Source of the DNA: an uncultured Lachnospiraceae bacterium
GTDB taxonomy: Bacteria; Bacillota; Clostridia; Lachnospirales; Lachnospiraceae
Length of the DNA: 64,000 nucleotides
Assembly: GCA_958428365.1 (NCBI GenBank)
Contig: CAUAFT010000009.1
Coordinates: 75,496-139,495 of the forward strand
Direction of reading: 5' to 3'
The notes below the pieces were generated by a model. It did no database searches. It saw nothing but the letters and a program-made list of their open reading frames with translations, and was not told the origin of the DNA. Both the position numbers and the translations under genes were made by a program. This document shows positions 59,902-64,000 of this stretch, piece by piece. Position 1 is the stretch's first letter, and every line of letters starts with the position of its first letter.

Positions 59902-61289
59902 TTTACTCCTTCTCTGGTGTCCTCTAAGATGATTCCCTTCTCCAGCAAAAGATCCCGGATCTCGTCTGCTCTGGCAAAATTCTTTTCCTTTCTTGCCGCC
60001 TGACGTTCCTGGATCAGCGCCTCGATATCGCTGTCTAAGATCTCCTCCTCTTTTTCGAGAATAATGCCTAAGACGTCGCAGAGGGTGGACAGTCTCTGAT
60101 ACAAAGCGTCGATGTATTCTCTGGAATGATCCCCATCGGCGCTGGTGTTGATGAATTTTACCAGTTCAAACACAGCGGATACGGCGTCGGCAGTGTTGGC
60201 GTCGTCCTCCATTGCCGCCTCGAATTTTTTTACATATTCGCCGCTCTTTTCAAACTGTTCTCTTTCTGCCTCGCTCATGCTTCCCTCTGTTTTTTCCAGG
60301 AGGTCTCTCAGCTTTTCTGCGGAGGTTAAGATCCGCTCCAAACCGTTCTTGGCTGCCTCCATCAGATCGGCGCTGAAATTCAGCGGACTTCTGTAATGGG
60401 CGCTCAGCATGAAGAATCGCAGTACCTGTAAATCGTATTTTTCCGCGATCTCCCGGACAGTGAAGAAATTTCCTAAGGATTTGGACATTTTCTTATTGTC
60501 AATATTTAAAAATCCGTTGTGCATCCAGTATTTTGCAAATGGTTTTCCATTCGCTGCCTCGGACTGGGCGATCTCGTTTTCATGATGAGGGAAAATTAAG
60601 TCCTCGCCTCCGGCATGGATGTCGATCTCATCTCCCAGATATTTTTTGCTCATAACGGAGCATTCAATATGCCAGCCCGGACGTCCCTCGCTCCATGGAG
60701 ACTCCCAGTAAGGCTCCCCTTCTTTTTTCGGTTTCCAGAGTACGAAATCCAATGGGTCTTCCTTGTAATCTCCGGTTACCTTGATGTCCCGGTGTCCTCC
60801 CTCCAGATCGTCGATATTTTTGTGGGATAATTTTCCATATTCTTTAAAGCTTCTGGTTCGGAAATAGACCGTGCCGTCCTCCGCCCGGTAAGCGTGCCCC
60901 TTGTCGATGAGGGTCTGTATCATCTCGATCATACCCGGAATCTCCTGGGTTGCCAGAGGATGGGTGGTGGCAGGCTTCACATTCAGCCCCTCCATATCCT
61001 TCTTGCATTCCTCAATATAACGCTTTGCGATGGTATCGGCGTCCACGCCCTCCTCCACTGCTTTTTTGATGATCTTGTCATCCACGTCGGTGAAGTTGGA
61101 TACATAGTTCACATCGAAGCCCTTATACTCTAAGTAACGACGGAAGGTGTCAAAAACGATCATCGGTCTTGCGTTTCCAATGTGGATGTAGTTGTAGACC
61201 GTCGGTCCGCAGACGTACATGCTCACCTTTCCCTCCTCAATGGGCTGGAACTCTTCTTTTTGTTTTGATAAGGTATTGTAAATTTTCAT
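59886..61289 (-). CDS. cysS: cysteinyl-tRNA synthetase
   Basis: 467 residues. Class I synthetase. CGPTVYNYIHIGNARPMIVF (HIGH-like) and the KMSKSLGN loop; zinc ligands in MYVCGPT, HIECSVMSKKYLG and the HHENE set. AAGGAGGAAAC precedes the ATG. Second gene after cysE, both behind a Cys T-box, so its level should follow uncharged tRNA-Cys. Confidence 0.97.
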   Translation of the reverse strand: MKIYNTLSKQKEEFQPIEEGKVSMYVCGPTVYNYIHIGNARPMIVFDTFRRYLEYKGFDVNYVSNFTDVDDKIIKKAVEEGVDADTIAKRYIEECKKDMEGLNVKPATTHPLATQEIPGMIEMIQTLIDKGHAYRAEDGTVYFRTRSFKEYGKLSHKNIDDLEGGHRDIKVTGDYKEDPLDFVLWKPKKEGEPYWESPWSEGRPGWHIECSVMSKKYLGDEIDIHAGGEDLIFPHHENEIAQSEAANGKPFAKYWMHNGFLNIDNKKMSKSLGNFFTVREIAEKYDLQVLRFFMLSAHYRSPLNFSADLMEAAKNGLERILTSAEKLRDLLEKTEGSMSEAEREQFEKSGEYVKKFEAAMEDDANTADAVSAVFELVKFINTSADGDHSREYIDALYQRLSTLCDVLGIILEKEEEILDSDIEALIQERQAARKEKNFARADEIRDLLLEKGIILEDTREGVKWKRA

Positions 61290-61337
61290 GTTTCCTCCTT
61301 GCTGCTTCTCTAGTTTTTATGTGATAGGCTTCGGATG

Positions 61338-62033
61338 TTAAGAACATCCCTTTTCATTTTCATCTTTTTTTTCTGCTTTTAAGGCTCTCAGCTCATTTTC
61401 CAGATCGATGATCTTATTGCAGAGCGCCGTATTGCTCTGCTGCAGACAGGTGATGTCCTCCATGATCGGATCCGGCAGATGGATCTGATCCATGTCGCTT
61501 CTTGGCACCTTCTGATTGTCCTGCTTCACGATCCTGCCCGGTACGCCCACCACGGTACAGTTGGGCGGAACCTCCTCTAAGACCACGCTTCCCGCTCCGA
61601 TCTTGGAATTTTCTCCAATGGTGAAGGAGCCGATGATCTTGGCTCCGGCGCTGACCATCACATTGTCTTTCAGGGTTGGATGACGTTTTCCGGTTTCTTT
61701 TCCGGTGCCTCCTAAGGTGACTCCCTGATAAAGGGTGACGTTGTCGCCAATGATGGTGGTCTCACCGATGATAACGCCGCTTCCATGGTCAATGAAAAAG
61801 CCTTTTCCTATGACAGCCCCCGGATGGATCTCGATTCCGGTACGCCTTGCCGCCCTCTGAGACAGCCGCCTTGCCCGGAAATAATGTCCCTTTTCATAGA
61901 GCCTGTGGGCTCTCCGGTAGGTCATCATGACCTTGAAGCTGGGATATAGTAAAACCTCCCAGGGTGATTTGATGGATGGGTCTCTCTCCTGTATGACTTG
62001 AAATTCCTCTTTGACGTGGCGTATAAAACCCAT
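61338..62033 (-). CDS. cysE: serine O-acetyltransferase
   Basis: 231 residues. Left-handed beta-helix enzyme making O-acetylserine for cysteine synthesis. N-terminal helices RAHRLYEKGHYFRARRLSQ, then GIEIHPGAVIGKGFFIDHGS with hexapeptide repeats (IIGETTIIGDNVTLYQGVTL) and GGTGKETGKRHPTL active-site loop. The tail is a short charged coiled coil (IDLENELRALKAEKK). AAGGAAG precedes the ATG. Directly downstream of a Cys T-box. Confidence 0.95.
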   Translation of the reverse strand: MGFIRHVKEEFQVIQERDPSIKSPWEVLLYPSFKVMMTYRRAHRLYEKGHYFRARRLSQRAARRTGIEIHPGAVIGKGFFIDHGSGVIIGETTIIGDNVTLYQGVTLGGTGKETGKRHPTLKDNVMVSAGAKIIGSFTIGENSKIGAGSVVLEEVPPNCTVVGVPGRIVKQDNQKVPRSDMDQIHLPDPIMEDITCLQQSNTALCNKIIDLENELRALKAEKKDENEKGCS

Positions 62034-62117
62034 GCTTACACTTCCTTTTGATTAATTTAACATAACAACGTGTGCTCTGCACACTGCCGCGAATGCACAT
62101 TCCCATTAAAAATAAAT

Positions 62118-62400
62118 AAAACTCCGTCTCAATTAGAGACGAAGTTCATCCGCGGTTCCACTCTAAGTAGAGCATTGCTGCTCTCTCTCAAAACATGTAA
62201 CGTATGTTGCCCGGATTCGGCTACTGGCAATATCTGTATTCCCGTTCACCGAATCAGCTCCCGGAGGCACTTCAAAAATCCTGACAACCAGAACTGCTTC
62301 CAGCCGACGACAGTTCCTCTCTGAAGTTCATGATTTCCTACTCTTTCCGTTCGTTGCTTTTTGTATATAAATCTCTGCTCTATGCACTTTCTTTTGTCTT
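62118..62400 (-). promoter_or_regulatory. T-box leader, cysteine specifier
   Basis: Minus strand contains AGAGTGGAACCGCGG (62164-62150), the T-box antiterminator signature, followed by a terminator AACTTCGTCTC-TAATT-GAGACGGAGTT with T-run (62146-62116). Upstream stem I carries GAGTAGG and GAACTTCAGAGAGG; its 3' side has TGC (62269-62267) as the likely specifier, decoding Cys. It should induce cysE-cysS and downstream genes when tRNA-Cys is uncharged. Confidence 0.9.
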
Positions 62401-62407
62401 TTCCTAG

Positions 62408-62436
62408 TTTATGCAAAAAGATGGATTTTGTCAACT
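62408..62436 (-). promoter_or_regulatory. promoter of the T-box/cysE operon
   Basis: Minus strand TTGACA (62436-62431), 17-base spacer, TAAACT (62413-62408). Confidence 0.75.
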
Positions 62437-62654
62437 GTTATCTGTTCATTATCCCCAGCAAAAGTCCGAGAATACAATACACTCCCCATGTAATTGAAAA
62501 AGAATCCACCCCCTCCTCCTTCCTTACATAAGCATAAAAAAATTACTGACATTCGTCAATCGATGATTCATTTATATACATTTTTCTTTATTCTACGGGA
62601 TGTTTACACATTTTTTCTTTTCGTACTGATTTTTATGGAATTGAATTATCCTTA
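62437..62654. other. AT-rich intergenic region
   Basis: About 220 bases between the cysE and tetR promoters. No ORF with a ribosome site, hairpin or repeat of note was seen. Confidence 0.6.
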
Positions 62655-62717
62655 TTGACTTTCTGATGATTTATATTTATAATTCAGTTATATAAATTAT
62701 TTATATAACTGAATTAT
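62655..62717 (+). promoter_or_regulatory. tetR promoter and 39-bp palindromic operator
   Basis: TTGACT (62655-62660), 17 bases, TATAAT (62678-62683). A perfect 39-bp palindrome (arms ATAATTCAGTTATATAAAT, 62679-62717) begins in the -10 box and covers the start site, so the encoded TetR protein probably represses its own operon. Confidence 0.85.
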
Positions 62718-62733
62718 CTGCGGAGGATCATAA

Positions 62734-63309
62734 ATGCCAAAACAAAGAATCACAAAAGAAATGGTTGTGGAAGCAGCCTTTGAGATAGCAAGAAACCGCG
62801 GTATGGAACAGGTTCTGGTGAAAAATATTGCTGATAGGCTGGGATGCTCTGTCCAGCCCATTTACAGCTATTGCAAAAATATGGAAGGGCTGCGTCAAGA
62901 CGTGGTCAGGCGGGTAAGACATTTCATACTGGAATATACCGCAGCCCATGTTGATAAAAATGACCTGTTTCGCAGTACGGGGCAGGCCTACATCCAACTG
63001 GCAAAGGAGGAGCCTCATATCTTCAAAATATTTATCCTGCACCAGCGGGAAGGAATCTCCTCTTTGGAAGATCTGTATCAATCCGAAACCTCCCCAGGCA
63101 TCGCTCCATTTATTGCTGAGGAATTGAATATCAGCATCCCGCAGGCAAGGCAGCTGCATCTGAATATGCTGATCTACACCATAGGAATCGGCACTATTTT
63201 TTCCATGACAACTCCGGGAATCTCACCGGATGAAATATTCAGTTATCAGGAAATTGCCTATGATGCATTTTTAAAACAGATTTTAGACCATAGGGAGGAT
63301 CCGTCATGA
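62734..63309 (+). CDS. TetR/AcrR-family transcriptional regulator
   Basis: 191 residues. N-terminal helix-turn-helix: RITKEMVVEAAFEIARNRGM, VKNIADRLGCSVQPIYSYC. The all-helical C-terminal domain would bind a small ligand. GGAGG lies 7 bases before the ATG. The stop overlaps the flavodoxin start by 4 bases. The palindrome over its promoter is a likely self-operator. Confidence 0.9.
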   Translation: MPKQRITKEMVVEAAFEIARNRGMEQVLVKNIADRLGCSVQPIYSYCKNMEGLRQDVVRRVRHFILEYTAAHVDKNDLFRSTGQAYIQLAKEEPHIFKIFILHQREGISSLEDLYQSETSPGIAPFIAEELNISIPQARQLHLNMLIYTIGIGTIFSMTTPGISPDEIFSYQEIAYDAFLKQILDHREDPS

Positions 63310-63842
63310 AAAATAAAACCATTGTCATTTATAAAAGTAAAACCGGATTTACAAAAAAGTATGCGGAAATGATCGCCTCAGAACTCGGCTGTTCTATTAC
63401 TGATTATAAGACGGTAACCGCAGAAACCATATCAGGATACGATACCGTAATTTTTGGATGCCGAGCACACGCAGGCAGAATGGATGGCTATACGAAGATG
63501 AAAGAGATGTTTCAAAACAGCTCCTCGAAACACTTCCTTGTCTTTGTAACGGGAGCTACCCCTAATGCCGCCGAAGATATCATACAGGAATTCTGGAAGC
63601 AGAATTTGTCCGCCGAGGAACTGAAAAATATTCCTCATTTCTATATGCAAAGCGGTCTGTGTTATGAGAAAATGTCCTTATCCGATAAGGCTATGATGAA
63701 AATGTTTTCTGCGATGCTGAAAAAGAAAAAGGATAAAAACGATTATGAGAAAAACTTTGAACAGGCCGTAGCTGGTTCCTATGATATCTCATCCAAGGAA
63801 TATATCATACCTTTACTTACTTTTTTGGAAGAAAACTGGTGA
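63306..63842 (+). CDS. flavodoxin-domain protein
   Basis: 178 residues. FMN phosphate loop KSKTGFTKKYAEMIASELG (T/S-x-T-x-x-T-like variant SKTGFT), then DTVIFGCRAHAGRMDGY and FVFVTGATPNAAEDI, a flavodoxin fold of the protoporphyrinogen oxidase HemG/flavodoxin_5-like group. C-terminal helical extension. Likely a redox or quinone-type enzyme regulated by its TetR partner, with which it is coupled by an ATGA overlap. Confidence 0.85.
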   Translation: MKNKTIVIYKSKTGFTKKYAEMIASELGCSITDYKTVTAETISGYDTVIFGCRAHAGRMDGYTKMKEMFQNSSSKHFLVFVTGATPNAAEDIIQEFWKQNLSAEELKNIPHFYMQSGLCYEKMSLSDKAMMKMFSAMLKKKKDKNDYEKNFEQAVAGSYDISSKEYIIPLLTFLEENW

Positions 63843-64000
63843 AATTGAATTATATTAATAGTTAATAACTTAGATGATTTGCATTAATGATTATGATAAT
63901 CTAACACGCTGTCTGAGATTCGAGAACTGGAATCTGCTAAAATTACTGAGACCGTTTCAAGTTTTGTGTAAACGTCAAAAACTGATATAAGATTTGTGAA
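63843..64000. other. AT-rich right end of window
   Basis: 158 bases without an ORF. The minus strand segment GTTTACACAAAACTTGAAAC (about 63953-63972) looks somewhat like an IS256-family end, but no transposase is visible; possible remnant only. Confidence 0.3.

Noticed and set aside
63940..64000. Insertion sequence end (IS256-like)
   Set aside because: Only a short resemblance to family ends and no transposase in the window; kept as a low-confidence note.
1..64000. CRISPR array or prophage
   Set aside because: No regularly spaced repeats, cas genes, phage structural genes or integrase were seen.

Overview
The window looks like a chromosomal segment of a spore-forming anaerobic Firmicute of the Lachnospiraceae type. 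The support is the endospore genes (sigH, spoIIR, a gerA-type receptor operon, spoVA genes), strong AGGAGG ribosome sites, consensus TTGACA/TATAAT promoters, a Cys T-box, a rubredoxin, and several large hybrid histidine kinases. Genus cannot be decided from what is visible. Most genes lie on the minus strand.

Layout. 1-2.9 kb: lysA (runs off the left edge) with a TrmB-type regulator, divergent from a lytic transglycosylase. 3.0-4.8 kb: tRNA-Thr(GGT) followed by a more AT-rich accessory stretch (DUF4160/DUF2442 pair, small ORFs, a multi-hairpin repeat, a 32-residue membrane peptide). 4.8-8.3 kb: HNH nuclease, DnaQ-like exonuclease with zinc ribbon, threonine-aldolase-like enzyme, GNAT. 8.4-12.1 kb: HAD phosphatase and purM-purN-purD. 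12.2-12.8 kb: no genes, but two long rod-like inverted-repeat elements. 12.9-18.4 kb: asnS, a trigger-factor-like lipoprotein, a small membrane protein, galU, DUF1934, murI. 18.4-22.8 kb: spoIIR and gerA-B-C. 22.8-23.4 kb: a hairpin repeat and a second copy of one rod element. 23.4-29.6 kb: gntR, ispE, a possible SigD-regulated protein, endonuclease IV, DUF4474, a phosphoesterase, DegV. 29.6-35.5 kb and 44.4-50.6 kb: two kinase / response regulator / kinase clusters, with the thiSFGHE operon, a cysteine hydrolase, a large surface protein and a subtilisin-like protease between them. 50.7-52.8 kb: a PadR-controlled envelope operon. 52.9-55.9 kb: spoVAA-AB-AC and a split ThrE exporter. 56-62.4 kb: rubredoxin, a CNNM/CBS transporter with an attenuator-like leader, then sigH-rlmB-mrnC-cysS-cysE under a Cys T-box. 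62.6-63.8 kb: a TetR/flavodoxin pair under a perfect 39-bp palindrome.

The strongest undescribed-looking signals are: (1) two diverged copies (12559-12799 and 23101-23355) of a rod-shaped element whose outer stems have unrelated sequences but are each perfectly self-complementary, and whose core hairpins show compensatory changes; (2) a second, different rod at 12235-12474; (3) a 25-codon leader ORF with a very acidic N-terminus (MDDSDESD), a near-consensus ribosome site and an abutting terminator-like hairpin ahead of a CNNM-family, presumably Mg2+, transporter; (4) a shared C-terminal helical module on four signalling proteins. Several regulators (TrmB, PadR, TetR) carry clear palindromes over their own promoters. 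No CRISPR array, complete insertion sequence, prophage or rRNA was found. All family assignments are from reading motifs; no database search was run.
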